The notes under the pieces: generated by a model
The model's database searches: none
The model's input: only the letters and a program-made list of their open reading frames with translations
What the model was told of the DNA's origin: nothing
Position numbers and translations under genes: made by a program
Shown here: positions 15,111 through 24,837 of the stretch, one piece after another
Layout: every line of letters begins with the position of its first letter
How positions within the stretch are numbered: the stretch's first letter is position 1
Assembly (NCBI GenBank): GCA_964551335.1
Contig: CAZKCO010000029.1
Span: 23,129 to 87,128, forward strand
From: Tunicatimonas sp964551335
GTDB taxonomy: Bacteria; Bacteroidota; Bacteroidia; Cytophagales; Cyclobacteriaceae
Direction: 5' to 3'
Length of the DNA: 64,000 nt

Positions 15111-17708
15111 ATGGCAATACAAACTTTACGCAAGATTTTCTTTGGCAACTTTGTACTAAAAGAACATCCGGAGCTACAATCCCTATTAACTCGAATGTAC
15201 CGCGAGGGACAAACCGAAACCGACTATGGAGCAATGTGGATGGATAAAAATCTGTCGGAAACTTTCACCTATCAACAGATAAAAGCCAAAAACTCAGCCG
15301 AGAAACGAGAGTTGGTCTTGGAACTAGTTAGCATGCTGCCCAAAATTAAAGCCCGGCTCGCCCAACGGAACTCTTATAGCTACGATGATCCGGATGTGGT
15401 TTTGGAAAGAATGGCAAGTTTGCTGCTGGATCGCCTCATCCGGCAGAAGCTAGCGCTCCGGGAAAATGACTTTGTCTTTCTGCTGAATACCTACGCCAGC
15501 GTTCCTGACCGAGCGTATTTTTATTTGAATTACTGGCCGGTGGGGCATACGGTTAGGCAGTTAGAACGATTTGCGGCTGAAAACACGCTTAGTGCTGATT
15601 TTCAGGCTTTTTTAGCTCAATACGTACAGAAAGCAGATTTTGACCAGCAACGGCATTATTGGGGTTCCAATCTACCCCAGGCTAAGCTAAAGATAGAAAG
15701 CCTGCTGTATCAGGCCCAAAGCGGTGAGGCTGCCGTTCCTCCTCTGCTGCTGAGTGAGCAAGACAGCTTCGGTCAGTTGGTCAATCAGTCGGTGCACGGG
15801 TTATCCGAGAAAATGCGCCCACATTACTACGAACTATTGCATCTGGCAGTGACAGCCTCCGGGGCTAAGCCCACTAAGAAATACGCTCGGGCGGTGCAAA
15901 AAATTGTGGAAGCTACCGGCGCATCCCATTTTAGAGAGACCGTAGGAATATGGTTGGCATTTCTAATTAGTATGGATAATACCGAGGAAGAGCATGAGGA
16001 AACCTGGCGGAACCGGACCTATTTCTACGTGACCCGCACTTTTCTCCAGCATCAGAATGCAACCATTGCCAAAGGGCTGGTGTGGTCGTTGGTATCAGTG
16101 AGTAACCCTACCATTCTGGTAATGATTGGCCAACTAGCCGAACGGGCATTTCAGAAAATACCTGGGGTGGGGCCGGCTGCTGCGGCCTTAGGTAACGCCT
16201 GTCTCTACCTGCTGGCTCAGTCCGAAGGAAACGAAGGGGTGGCCTACCTTTCCCGGTTAAAATCCAAGGTAACGCAAAACAATATCCGAAAAAGGATACA
16301 GCAGAGCATTGATCAGAAATCGGCTCAGTTGGGTATCAGCCCTCACGAAGTAGAAGAGATGGCGGTGCCTCACTACGACCTCTTAGGAGGGAGAAAAGAG
16401 ATTGCGTTTGATGATTACCGGCTGGAGGTTTCCCTATCGGGAATCGGCAAAATCAGTCAGGTATGGCGGAAGCCGGATGGTAGCCCGCAGAAATCGGTAC
16501 CCGGTTTTGTAAAGCAATCAGCGCTACATCAGGCCCGCCTAAAAGCCGCCCGAGCCGAAATTAAGGAAATGAAAAAGAGCCTGACGGTGCAGCGCGACCG
16601 GATTGACCGCTCGTACGTACAAGACCGTAGCTGGACTTACGAGAAATTCTGTCAGTATTACCTCCACCACGGGCTGGTGGGCTGGCTAGCCCAGCGTCTC
16701 ATTTGGTCGTTTGATCTGAATGGACAAGCTACTCCGGCGATATGGTATGATAACCATTGGCAAGATGTCAATGGTGAGCCGCTTGACGGTATTAGCAGTG
16801 TTACTCAGGTTACCTTGTGGCACCCTATTCAATCTGCTATTGAGGAAGTGTTAGCCTGGCGGGAGCGATTGGAGGAGCTGGAAATTCAGCAGCCGATGAA
16901 ACAGGCCTACCGCGAAATATACCTGCTGACTGAGGCTGAAGTAAACACCCGCTTCTACAGCAACCGGATGGCGGCCCATATCCTGAAGCAGCATCAGTTT
17001 AATGCCTTAACCGGACTGCGAGGCTGGCAGTACAGCTTAATGGGTGCTTTTGATGATGGCCGCGATCGAGCCGAAGCCACCATTGAATTACCTGAGCATA
17101 ATCTGCAGGCTTCCTTCTGGATTAATGAGTTGCTGTCGGAAGAAGCCATGAACGATACCGGCATCTGGCTCTACGTGGCTACCGATCAGGTGCGTTTTAC
17201 CCAGGCCGGTGAGGTACGGAACCTGATTGATGTACCTCCGCTGGTGTTTTCGGAAGTTATGCGCGATGTAGACCTGTTTGTTGGTGTGAGCAGTGTGGGG
17301 AATGACCCGCAGTGGCAGGATAATGGCGGTAGTCCGCAGTTCCGAGATTACTGGACAACTTATTCCTTTGGTGATCTGAGTGAAGTAGCCAAGACCCGCA
17401 AGGCGGTTCTGGAAAAGGTGTTGCCCCGGTTGAAGATTAACCAGGTAGCCACCATTGACGGTAAGTTCCTGAAAATTAAAGGTTCTCGGAAAACGTATAA
17501 GATTCATATTGGTAGCACTAATGTTTTGATGGAGCCGAATGACCAGTACCTGTGTATTGTACCTTCGCGGGGCTCCTCAAACACCGACAAACTATTTTTG
17601 CCCTTTGAGGGCGATCGGGGCTTTGCAATTTTGTTAAGTAAAGCGTTTTTGCTGGCTGAGGATCATAAAATCACTGATTCGACCATTCTCAGTCAGCTAG
17701 AGCGATAG
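15111..17708 (+). CDS. DUF4132 (MolR-like) protein
   Basis: An 865-residue cytoplasmic protein with no signal peptide or membrane segment. The N-terminal ~400 residues are alpha-helical, possibly HEAT-like (repeated 30-40-residue helical pairs). The C-terminal half carries the DUF4132 region, with the hallmark stretch ISQVWRKPDGSPQKSVP near residue 450 and WTYEKFCQYYLHHGLVGWLA near residue 505. Related E. coli proteins (MolR, YehI) have no proven function. An intrinsic terminator follows 27 bp after the stop. Together with the small gene upstream it forms a two-gene unit next to a WYL regulator. Confidence 0.8.
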   Translation: MAIQTLRKIFFGNFVLKEHPELQSLLTRMYREGQTETDYGAMWMDKNLSETFTYQQIKAKNSAEKRELVLELVSMLPKIKARLAQRNSYSYDDPDVVLERMASLLLDRLIRQKLALRENDFVFLLNTYASVPDRAYFYLNYWPVGHTVRQLERFAAENTLSADFQAFLAQYVQKADFDQQRHYWGSNLPQAKLKIESLLYQAQSGEAAVPPLLLSEQDSFGQLVNQSVHGLSEKMRPHYYELLHLAVTASGAKPTKKYARAVQKIVEATGASHFRETVGIWLAFLISMDNTEEEHEETWRNRTYFYVTRTFLQHQNATIAKGLVWSLVSVSNPTILVMIGQLAERAFQKIPGVGPAAAALGNACLYLLAQSEGNEGVAYLSRLKSKVTQNNIRKRIQQSIDQKSAQLGISPHEVEEMAVPHYDLLGGRKEIAFDDYRLEVSLSGIGKISQVWRKPDGSPQKSVPGFVKQSALHQARLKAARAEIKEMKKSLTVQRDRIDRSYVQDRSWTYEKFCQYYLHHGLVGWLAQRLIWSFDLNGQATPAIWYDNHWQDVNGEPLDGISSVTQVTLWHPIQSAIEEVLAWRERLEELEIQQPMKQAYREIYLLTEAEVNTRFYSNRMAAHILKQHQFNALTGLRGWQYSLMGAFDDGRDRAEATIELPEHNLQASFWINELLSEEAMNDTGIWLYVATDQVRFTQAGEVRNLIDVPPLVFSEVMRDVDLFVGVSSVGNDPQWQDNGGSPQFRDYWTTYSFGDLSEVAKTRKAVLEKVLPRLKINQVATIDGKFLKIKGSRKTYKIHIGSTNVLMEPNDQYLCIVPSRGSSNTDKLFLPFEGDRGFAILLSKAFLLAEDHKITDSTILSQLER

Positions 17709-17734
17709 AGATTTTGCTCCTCACTTCTTGGCCT

Positions 17735-17770
17735 AGCCCTACCTGGTTCTTTCCGGGTAGGGCTGTTTTC
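17735..17770 (+). terminator. Rho-independent terminator after the DUF4132 gene
   Basis: AGCCCTACC (17735-17743) pairs perfectly with GGTAGGGCT (17756-17764), followed by GTTTTC. It sits 27 bp after the DUF4132 stop, between convergent genes. Confidence 0.8.
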
Positions 17771-17824
17771 TTGCTACCTTCCCTGACTCATTCATTTAAG
17801 GACGCTTAACGTCTTTCCCGCTCA

Positions 17825-18631
17825 CTATCGCGATAATTGCTTCTCAAAAAAAAGCAGCGTATCGGTAAGGTGTTGTTGCCAGTAGGGCCATTCGTGGCTT
17901 CCAGCAAATTCTTCGTAAGTATGGGGGATGTTTTCTGCCAGCAATTGCGCGTGCAACTGTCGGTTGTAATCAATCAGCAGGTCTTGCTGGCCGCAGTCGA
18001 AGCGGATAGGGGGCAGGCGGTCTTGGTTGGTTTTCATAGTGAGGAAGACGCTACTGTGGGGAGTTTCGGCGGGCTGATAATGCGTTAGTGACTCTTCCAC
18101 AAATAGCTTCATCTGCTCAATGGCGGTAATGGCACTGTGAGCCGAGATAGCGCTGAATTTTTCGGGATAACTGGCTCCTAATCTCAAGGCGCCAAACCCT
18201 CCCATGGAAAGTCCGGAAATACACATCCCTGGCCTATCAGTGACGTTCGGCACTGCTTCCTGCACGGCGGCCGGTACATCTTCCACAATCCACTTTTCGT
18301 AATTCCCGGAAGCCAGCGACTGGTAGGCCGAGCCATCGCCCCACAGTCCGTCGGAGGGCATGGCAAGCACCATTGGTCTGATTTTTTGTTCGGCTATGAG
18401 CTTACTAGCGGTGAGGTGGGCTTGGCCTTTCAACGCCCATACCCAGGCACTGCCGTACACCCCGTGCAGCAGCAGTACCAGCGGCAAGTTTTCAGTATCA
18501 GCGGTGTTTTCGGGCACGAACACGCATATATCGCCCCGACCTTTTAGGTTTTGCGATTTCACGGTGATGAACTGGAGTCCATCTCTCTCCTCATCAGGAC
18601 CGGAAATTTCTATCGTTCTGAATTTTGACAT
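17825..18631 (-). CDS. Alpha/beta-hydrolase esterase (putative esterase / S-formylglutathione-hydrolase-like)
   Basis: About 268 residues if it starts at the ATG at 18631; a second ATG at 18661 would add ten residues and overlap the upstream dehydrogenase by 29 bp. The preferred start begins one base after the dehydrogenase TGA, a usual spacing for coupled genes. The oxyanion segment LLHGVYGSAWVWA is near residue 52, the nucleophile serine is in SGLSMGGFG near residue 139, and the catalytic histidine is in GSHEWPYW near residue 246. This arrangement matches the putative-esterase family that includes S-formylglutathione hydrolase. It is paired with a glutathione-type ADH below, suggesting aldehyde handling, but substrate assignment is an inference. 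Confidence 0.83.
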   Translation of the reverse strand: MSKFRTIEISGPDEERDGLQFITVKSQNLKGRGDICVFVPENTADTENLPLVLLLHGVYGSAWVWALKGQAHLTASKLIAEQKIRPMVLAMPSDGLWGDGSAYQSLASGNYEKWIVEDVPAAVQEAVPNVTDRPGMCISGLSMGGFGALRLGASYPEKFSAISAHSAITAIEQMKLFVEESLTHYQPAETPHSSVFLTMKTNQDRLPPIRFDCGQQDLLIDYNRQLHAQLLAENIPHTYEEFAGSHEWPYWQQHLTDTLLFFEKQLSR

Positions 18632-18632
18632 A

Positions 18633-19751
18633 TCACTCGAAGGTAATAACTCCTTTGGCATTCTTGCCGGCTAACATATCGTCGAGAGCTTGCTGAAGGT
18701 CATCCAGAGCATACTGTCGGGTGACCAATTCATCCAACAGCAGGTCGCCTTTAGCATAGAGCGCCATGATTTTGGGAAAGTCGATGTTCGGGTTACACTT
18801 CCCGTATAGCGGATTGATGTAGATTTTATCCCACTCAAACAGGTTCATATCAATGGTAATCTCTTGTTCAATGCCACTTACCTGCACGGCCATGCCGGCG
18901 TTGCGTATCATGGCTAGCGGAGCCGCTCCCAATGCCGGAATGGCGGTACATTCAAAAGCATAGTCGGCTCCCCGGCCGCCGGTCATGGTTTTAATTTTCT
19001 CTGCCGCCTGAAGTAACCCGGAATCATCTTTAGTCGCCAGCAGCGTGCGGGTAGCTCCAAAGTGTTCCGCCATCGTCAGTTTATCGGGATTAACATCTAC
19101 GGCAATAATCTCGGCTGCACCCGATACTTTAGCCGCCTGAATCACATTCAGACCCACTCCCCCGGCACCCAGCACTACCACACTGGAGCCTGGCGCAACG
19201 TGAGCGGCATTCACCACTGAACCGTAGCCCGTCATCACTCCACAACTGATGATGCTAGCCGACGGAAAGGGGATAGATGGTTCGGACATTTTCACCACAG
19301 CAGAGGCTTTTACTAAAGCGTATTCCGAAAGGGTACCCAAGTTGAATGACCGTTCGATGGGTTTGCCCTGCCATAGTGTACCTTCCAGGTGAGCGTGTCC
19401 GGGAGTGTATCCATTTGCTCCGGCTACTACCGGAGAGTTTCGTTCACAAATATGCAGGTTGCCGATCCGGCACTGAAAGCATTGTCCGCAAGGCGTGGCC
19501 CAGTTAAAGATAACCGTATCGCCGACTTCAATACCCTCAACCAGATTACCTACTTCCTCAATCACTCCGGCCCCCTCGTGTCCCATTACAATCGGTTTTC
19601 CCCACGACAGTGAATCGTAGTCAGTATGGCAGATACCGGCTGCTTTCACTTGTACCAGTACTTCATCTTGAGCTGGGCTTCTTACTTCTACATTATCTAT
19701 TCGGAAATCCCCGGTTCCGGTAGCTACGGCTGCTTGACAATTGATAGACAT
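18633..19751 (-). CDS. Zinc-containing class III-type alcohol dehydrogenase
   Basis: A 372-residue enzyme. Catalytic zinc ligands are Cys41 in GICHTDYD and His58-Glu59 in GHEGAGV; the structural zinc lobe is complete, with Cys88, Cys91, Cys94 and Cys102 in CGQCFQCRIGNLHIC. The NAD-binding motif is VVLGAGGVGLNV near residue 191. Overall length and layout are those of class III (S-hydroxymethylglutathione/aryl-alcohol) dehydrogenases, which oxidise formaldehyde adducts or long-chain alcohols. It is followed immediately by an esterase gene, as in formaldehyde detoxification operons, but Bacteroidota often lack glutathione, so another thiol or alcohol may be used. Confidence 0.85.
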   Translation of the reverse strand: MSINCQAAVATGTGDFRIDNVEVRSPAQDEVLVQVKAAGICHTDYDSLSWGKPIVMGHEGAGVIEEVGNLVEGIEVGDTVIFNWATPCGQCFQCRIGNLHICERNSPVVAGANGYTPGHAHLEGTLWQGKPIERSFNLGTLSEYALVKASAVVKMSEPSIPFPSASIISCGVMTGYGSVVNAAHVAPGSSVVVLGAGGVGLNVIQAAKVSGAAEIIAVDVNPDKLTMAEHFGATRTLLATKDDSGLLQAAEKIKTMTGGRGADYAFECTAIPALGAAPLAMIRNAGMAVQVSGIEQEITIDMNLFEWDKIYINPLYGKCNPNIDFPKIMALYAKGDLLLDELVTRQYALDDLQQALDDMLAGKNAKGVITFE

Positions 19752-19844
19752 AAGTCAGTTGTTTTGAAATGAAAATGGCGCACCAAATGATCGTCGCTTA
19801 GCATCGAGTTGATGATCTCCCACTCACTAAGTTTGGTAAAGAAA

Positions 19845-19868
19845 GCAAAAATGCCGAGACATTTTTGC
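19845..19868. repeat. Perfect hairpin / operator candidate upstream of the ADH-esterase pair
   Basis: GCAAAAATG (19845-19853) is the exact inverse of CATTTTTGC (19860-19868), with a 6-base spacer. It lies 94-117 bp upstream of the ADH start (minus strand). The rest of the 353-bp divergent spacer 19752-20104 shows no further feature. A two-fold symmetric site is typical of repressor or activator dimers. Confidence 0.55.
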
Positions 19869-20104
19869 ATATTGTTTTGCTATATCGATTTCTGAACCTT
19901 TTTCTCAGACTTGTTTGAAAAGGTTGACCGAATTGTAATCACCAGTGGCGATTAAGGGGAAGATATTTTTCCTCAGAGTTCGCCTCTAGCAAACTGGGTA
20001 ACTCATAATATCCACCGGGAGCTATACGGTTGAGTTGCTCAAACGAGATTTGTATCAGTGTCTGGAATAGCCTATTTTGTTGTTTTTATCCTAAATCTAC
20101 CATC

Positions 20105-21079
20105 GTGAAAAAAATAATGACACTAGCCGTAGTATTCCTGATAATTGGGAGTACCCACATCAATGCCCAAAACGTAGTTTGGCCCGAGCAAAGTATTAAA
20201 GACCTAACCACGGAGTGGGAAGGAGAACGTACGCCCGACGGAAGGCCTAAGGTGTCGGATGATCTGTTGGAACGGCTCAAGGCGCTCAGTATGGAGGAAG
20301 TTTGGTCCAGCCTAAGAAACCGAGGATATCTTAATCAGTTCGAGAATTTTGCCAGTACTTACCAGAATGGGTGGGAAATTCTCCATCCTGACCAGGTGAT
20401 GACCGGGCGCGTGGTAACGGCTCAGTTTATGCCGCTAAGAGAGGATTTAAACAATTACGTACAGAAACAGGCTGAAAGCGAAGGTACTAAAACGCCGGTC
20501 ACCAATTATGCTCCCATCATTAAACTGATGAACGGTGATGTTTATGTGGCCGACGCCTACGGCAAAATGGTAGAAGGCACCCTGATTGGTGATAACCTGG
20601 GAAACGCCATTTATAAAGCGAGCAACCGCGGAGTGATTTTTAATGGCTCAGTCCGGGATGTTGAGGGCTTATCTAAAATTGAAGGGTTTAATGCCTGGAT
20701 TAGGGGGTCAGACCCATCGGCCATTAAACAAATGATGGTCGCCAGTGTAAATGGCCCTATCCGAATTGGCCGGGTAACCGTATTGCCTGGTGATGTAGTA
20801 CTAGCGAAAAAAACGGGGGTAGCCTTTATCCCACCGCATCTGGTTCAGGAAGTGGTGATCGCTGGTGAATATACCGCATTACGCGATGAGTACAATCGAT
20901 ACGCCATGGAAACGAATAGATACGAATACGTAAATGAAGCTTTCGTGGTAGAGAGAGAAGTTTTTGAAAAAGACTTTCAGGAATGGCTGGATGATTACCC
21001 TGATCTACCCATGTCCCGAGAAGAATTGAATGAATTTCTGGAAGCCCGGGAAGCCCGACGTCAGGCCCGAGAGAATTGA
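20105..21079 (+). CDS. Secreted RraA-like protein
   Basis: The GTG at 20105 (VKKIMTLAVVFL) is the best start because it opens a signal peptide ending at NAQ, about residue 22; the open frame upstream adds 25 residues with no signal logic, and ATG 20117 is an alternative. The mature protein is an RraA/HMG-aldolase-fold domain, with GDNLGNAIYKASNRG and GSVRD holding the conserved Gly-Asp and Arg-Asp of the substrate/metal site. The RraA fold includes 4-hydroxy-4-methyl-2-oxoglutarate aldolases as well as the RNase E inhibitor. Export is unusual and excludes an RNase E role. A charged C-terminal tail (EAREARRQAREN) follows. It precedes the metallohydrolase gene by 185 bp. Confidence 0.8.
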   Translation: MKKIMTLAVVFLIIGSTHINAQNVVWPEQSIKDLTTEWEGERTPDGRPKVSDDLLERLKALSMEEVWSSLRNRGYLNQFENFASTYQNGWEILHPDQVMTGRVVTAQFMPLREDLNNYVQKQAESEGTKTPVTNYAPIIKLMNGDVYVADAYGKMVEGTLIGDNLGNAIYKASNRGVIFNGSVRDVEGLSKIEGFNAWIRGSDPSAIKQMMVASVNGPIRIGRVTVLPGDVVLAKKTGVAFIPPHLVQEVVIAGEYTALRDEYNRYAMETNRYEYVNEAFVVEREVFEKDFQEWLDDYPDLPMSREELNEFLEAREARRQAREN

Positions 21080-21264
21080 ATCCGCTTACTTCTTGCAGGA
21101 TTGATGCTCACAAGCTGAATTTACGCTCATCCACGGCCTAAGCCTGGGCGTGTAGATGTTTCCTGGGGTGGAAATAGTGACGAGCCGGTCGTTTATTTTT
21201 CCGGCTTGCTTAGCCCTGAAGTCAACTATTTTTAGTAGCTTCTACTATCACAATCTCCCCACCT

Positions 21265-23703
21265 ATGAAACGCTACGCTACCCTCGGTCTGATACTGCTG
21301 CATTATTTAGTACTACCCGCTCAGCACCATCACCCCACCGATTTTTCCGAGCTTCCGCTGGTAGAGCAGGTGGAAGCCCAACCGCTGCTGGCCCAGGCCC
21401 TGCGGGTAGGCGAGGCACTATCTTTCATGGGCAGTGCGCTACCCCCCGAAGCGATTGACCAACTGCGGGCGCTGCAGCAGGAGTCCCTGGATCAGGCCAC
21501 CGTTCGGAAAGTCCAGCAGATACTGGATCCCTACTGTCTGGCTATGATTGACATCAATGCGGAATCCCGGGTGAAAGTTTTCCGGGGACCGGCTACCGCC
21601 CAACTATTGCAGGATGGCTGGTCTACCTTCTTACTGAAAGTACACAATCAGGCCCACGTCCGGGCGCAGTTAGTGCCGGAAAGTCCCAACGCCCAACCGG
21701 TACTGCACGGATCTACCGGGGCGCCCCGCATGAAGGAGGAGCATGCCCTCACTCCCGGACAACTGGACAATCGTTTTCTGGAAATGGCTATCTACCGGGA
21801 CCGTCCCCTGCAACCCGCACTTTCGGGGCTGGGCTTGGAGTACGCGGTCATTCAACTGTATACCCGGCAGCAGGGGCAGCGGGAGGCCCAACTGGGATTT
21901 AATGTAGGACAGGGCACCCAGGATATCGGGTTCCGAAATACGATTGACATACTGTTTGATATTCAACCGGCGGTAAAAGTGTACCTCGAGGTGGAAGATG
22001 AGGACCAGTCCCCGGTCATGGCCTCATTTATAATTAGTGACGGTATAGACCGACTGAGTACAGGTGATGCAACGGCGGCATTACCGGGCGATTACCGCCT
22101 GACCCGAGCCCGGTCCCGGCACTGGGAAGAACCTCGGCCTACTGCGTCTCCAACCGTCTCTCCCGAGCAGACCCTCCGGGGCATCTACCCGCTACCTTCG
22201 CGTCGCGTAGCGGGCGAGGATGCGTTTCCTGATTTCTTCTTTCAGCCCCAGGTATACCGAACTAGTGGAGAGTACGTGACCCTGCCGCCGGGGCAGTATC
22301 GGGTAGAATACGGACGAGGTCCGGAATACTACCGACAGGAAAAACAGATTACCGTTCCCGATGGGATTGATTCCATGCAGCTAAGCTTTCCCCTGAAGCG
22401 ATGGATCCATATGGCCGAGCTGGGCTGGTACAGTGCCGATCATCATATTCATGCTGCCGGATGTTCCCACTACGAAAGCCCGCAGGAAGGCGTACTGCCG
22501 GAGCATATGTGGCGGCAGGTGCTGGGCGAGGATTTGAATCTGGGCAGTAACCTGACCTGGGGGCCAAGTTGGTATTATCAAAAGCAGTTTTTCACCGGGG
22601 GGGTACACCCTTTATCCGACCAGAATAACCTGTTGCGCTACGATGTAGAAGTATCCGGCTTTCCTTCCTCCCACGCCGGGCATGTGGTTTTACTGAATCT
22701 GAAGGAAGATGATTACCCTAATACCACGCGTATTGAAGAGTGGCCTACCTTTACGCTGCCCGTACTACAATGGGCTAAAGACCAGGGTGGTGTGACCGGT
22801 TATGCCCATTCGGGCTGGGGGCTGGCTCCGGTAGAGCCTACCCCGGATCTTCCTAACTACATCATGCCCAAGATGGACGGGATTGGGGCCAACGAATACG
22901 TAGTGACCGTAACCCACGACGTAGTAGACTTTTATTCGGCTGGAGACACTCCGGCTCCGGCAGAGCTCAATATGTGGTACCACACCCTCAACTGCGGTTT
23001 TCGGGTTCGGCTCAGTGGCGAAACCGATTTCCCCTGTATATCCGACGAACGGGTGGGGCGAGCCCGAATTTACGCTAAACTAGAAAAAGAGTTGAGTTTT
23101 ACTCACTACATGGAAGCCTTAAAGGCAGGGCGGAGCTACGTATCCGACGGCTATGCCCATCTAATTGATTTTACGGTGAACGGGCTGGAACTAGGCACCC
23201 AGAACAGCGAACTGGTGGTGGCGGGTACTACCGGGCTGAACATCCAAATCAAGGCCGCTGCCTACCTGGAGGAAACCCAGGGCGAGATCGGAGCCATCAT
23301 TGCCCAACGCAATTTGTACCAGTCGCCCTACTGGCACATTGAGCGCTCCCGAATGGGTACCTCCCGACAGGTGCCGGTGGAGCTGATTGTAAACGGTAGA
23401 GTGGTAGAAACCAAAGAGATAAACGCCAATGGTGAATGGCAGGATCTTCAGTTTGAGTATACTGTTGATCAATCTTCCTGGGTGGCGGTGCGCATTTTTC
23501 CTACGGCCCATACCAATCCGATCTTTGTGACCGTAGATAACCAGCCTATCCTGGAAAAGAAAAGTGCTGAATGGTGCCGGGCAGCGGTAGATCAGTGTTG
23601 GAAAATGAAGAGTACTCGATTTCGGGACACAGAGATGGAAGCTGCTCAAGCAGCCTACGACCACGCCCGGTCGGTATATGATACCATGATCCGGGGCAGG
23701 TAA
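21265..23703 (+). CDS. Secreted CehA/McbA-like metallohydrolase (PHP-type fold)
   Basis: An 812-residue protein. A signal peptide ends near residue 19 (YLVLPAQ). The first ~380 residues are beta-rich and probably carbohydrate- or protein-binding. The catalytic part starts near residue 391 with SADHHIHAAGC, the HxH metal motif of the PHP/CehA-McbA superfamily, and continues with AHSGWGL near residue 514 and SGETDFPC near residue 583, which supply further metal ligands. Related enzymes hydrolyse carbaryl and other esters, while homologues near RraA-like genes in Bacteroidota and Planctomycetota remain unassigned. Fitting its exported RraA neighbour, it acts outside the cytoplasm. Confidence 0.8.
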   Translation: MKRYATLGLILLHYLVLPAQHHHPTDFSELPLVEQVEAQPLLAQALRVGEALSFMGSALPPEAIDQLRALQQESLDQATVRKVQQILDPYCLAMIDINAESRVKVFRGPATAQLLQDGWSTFLLKVHNQAHVRAQLVPESPNAQPVLHGSTGAPRMKEEHALTPGQLDNRFLEMAIYRDRPLQPALSGLGLEYAVIQLYTRQQGQREAQLGFNVGQGTQDIGFRNTIDILFDIQPAVKVYLEVEDEDQSPVMASFIISDGIDRLSTGDATAALPGDYRLTRARSRHWEEPRPTASPTVSPEQTLRGIYPLPSRRVAGEDAFPDFFFQPQVYRTSGEYVTLPPGQYRVEYGRGPEYYRQEKQITVPDGIDSMQLSFPLKRWIHMAELGWYSADHHIHAAGCSHYESPQEGVLPEHMWRQVLGEDLNLGSNLTWGPSWYYQKQFFTGGVHPLSDQNNLLRYDVEVSGFPSSHAGHVVLLNLKEDDYPNTTRIEEWPTFTLPVLQWAKDQGGVTGYAHSGWGLAPVEPTPDLPNYIMPKMDGIGANEYVVTVTHDVVDFYSAGDTPAPAELNMWYHTLNCGFRVRLSGETDFPCISDERVGRARIYAKLEKELSFTHYMEALKAGRSYVSDGYAHLIDFTVNGLELGTQNSELVVAGTTGLNIQIKAAAYLEETQGEIGAIIAQRNLYQSPYWHIERSRMGTSRQVPVELIVNGRVVETKEINANGEWQDLQFEYTVDQSSWVAVRIFPTAHTNPIFVTVDNQPILEKKSAEWCRAAVDQCWKMKSTRFRDTEMEAAQAAYDHARSVYDTMIRGR

Positions 23704-23709
23704 ATCTGT

Positions 23710-24837
23710 CTATTCTGGAATTACCCTAGGCGGCCACTGAAATACCTGAGATAAGAAATCAAACGTGATTAACGGCAAAAACCGGGCTTCCCTCTGCTTG
23801 CCCCTCAATGGTATATCGTTAATAAATTCAAACTCGTACCCGTTGGTATAGATAATTTTTTTGGTGAGATGCTCAGTGACAAATAAAGACTTCTCGTATT
23901 CATTGCACTTTTTTTCAAGCCGAGAGGCGGTGTTTAGTACGTCGCCGTGGAAGGCGGTCTCTCGCTTCAGATCCCCAATTTCCGTAACGGTAACTTCGCC
24001 AGTATCCATACCGGCTTTAAATTCGGGAGCTATTCCGTATCTGGCTTCAAAGTATTCTACTCGCTGAATTAGTCTTTTTCGGAAGGCGAAGAAAGTGTTC
24101 AGGCACCTCAGTTGGTTAAGTCCGGCCTCGGTTTTCCAGTGAAGGACAATCTCATCCCCTACGTATTGATAAACACTTGCCTGATTGTTGATAAGGATAG
24201 GCGTGAGCTGATGGACACAATCTTTGATAAATTCGCTGTATTTTTCGTGGCCCAGCTTTTCGGCGATTGTAGTAGAACCCTTGAGATCAAGAAAAAGAAA
24301 AATCAGATGCTCTCTCCGAGGATGGTAATACTTTCCTTTCAGTAAATCTATTAAGACTCCCGGACCAAATTTTTTATTAATCTGGATAATGAAGTTCATC
24401 AGCACAATAAAAAACAGAAAATAGGCTGCCAGAGAAGCATTGAAGGTATGGTTGACCATTTTCTGCCAGTAATACTCAAATTGCTCGGGGGTAATAAGTT
24501 CTAGTCTCGCGAAGGTTTGAAAGACAATTACTCCGCAGGTAAGCAAGGAAAGAAAATAAAGAATACTCTTGATTAAGATGTTAAATCCGAAAGACCTTTC
24601 TCTAAACCAAGGATAGTTAGTAAGATGATTAACCACTGAAAATAGCGTCCCGAAGATAAGTCCCGTTAGTACCACTTCCAGATGAAAAATGTTGGAATAA
24701 ACGTAGTCGGTAAAAGGGTTTTCAACGATGTAATCCCTTAATCCCCAAAAGGTAAGAAAGGCATAGAAGTAGATGATAAGTATCCAGGCGATAACGATCC
24801 CCAGCCAAGCGGTTAAGTGGCTCTTGCTAATACTCAT
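23710..24837 (-). CDS. Four-helix membrane class III adenylate/guanylate cyclase
   Basis: A 375-residue protein. Four hydrophobic helices occupy about residues 10-31, 52-70, 85-106 and 132-152. The cyclase homology domain follows at about 177-355. Metal-binding aspartates are Asp184 in FLDLKGST and Asp228 in YVGDEIVLHW; the transition-state pair is Asn302 and Arg306 in NTASRLEKK; Lys274 and Asp299 are at the purine-selecting positions, which favours ATP. Such membrane cyclases make cAMP in response to an unknown cue. It is convergent with the metallohydrolase gene, 6 bp apart. A Crp/Fnr-like site occurs about 200 bp beyond its start, upstream of the next gene. Confidence 0.87.
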   Translation of the reverse strand: MSISKSHLTAWLGIVIAWILIIYFYAFLTFWGLRDYIVENPFTDYVYSNIFHLEVVLTGLIFGTLFSVVNHLTNYPWFRERSFGFNILIKSILYFLSLLTCGVIVFQTFARLELITPEQFEYYWQKMVNHTFNASLAAYFLFFIVLMNFIIQINKKFGPGVLIDLLKGKYYHPRREHLIFLFLDLKGSTTIAEKLGHEKYSEFIKDCVHQLTPILINNQASVYQYVGDEIVLHWKTEAGLNQLRCLNTFFAFRKRLIQRVEYFEARYGIAPEFKAGMDTGEVTVTEIGDLKRETAFHGDVLNTASRLEKKCNEYEKSLFVTEHLTKKIIYTNGYEFEFINDIPLRGKQREARFLPLITFDFLSQVFQWPPRVIPE

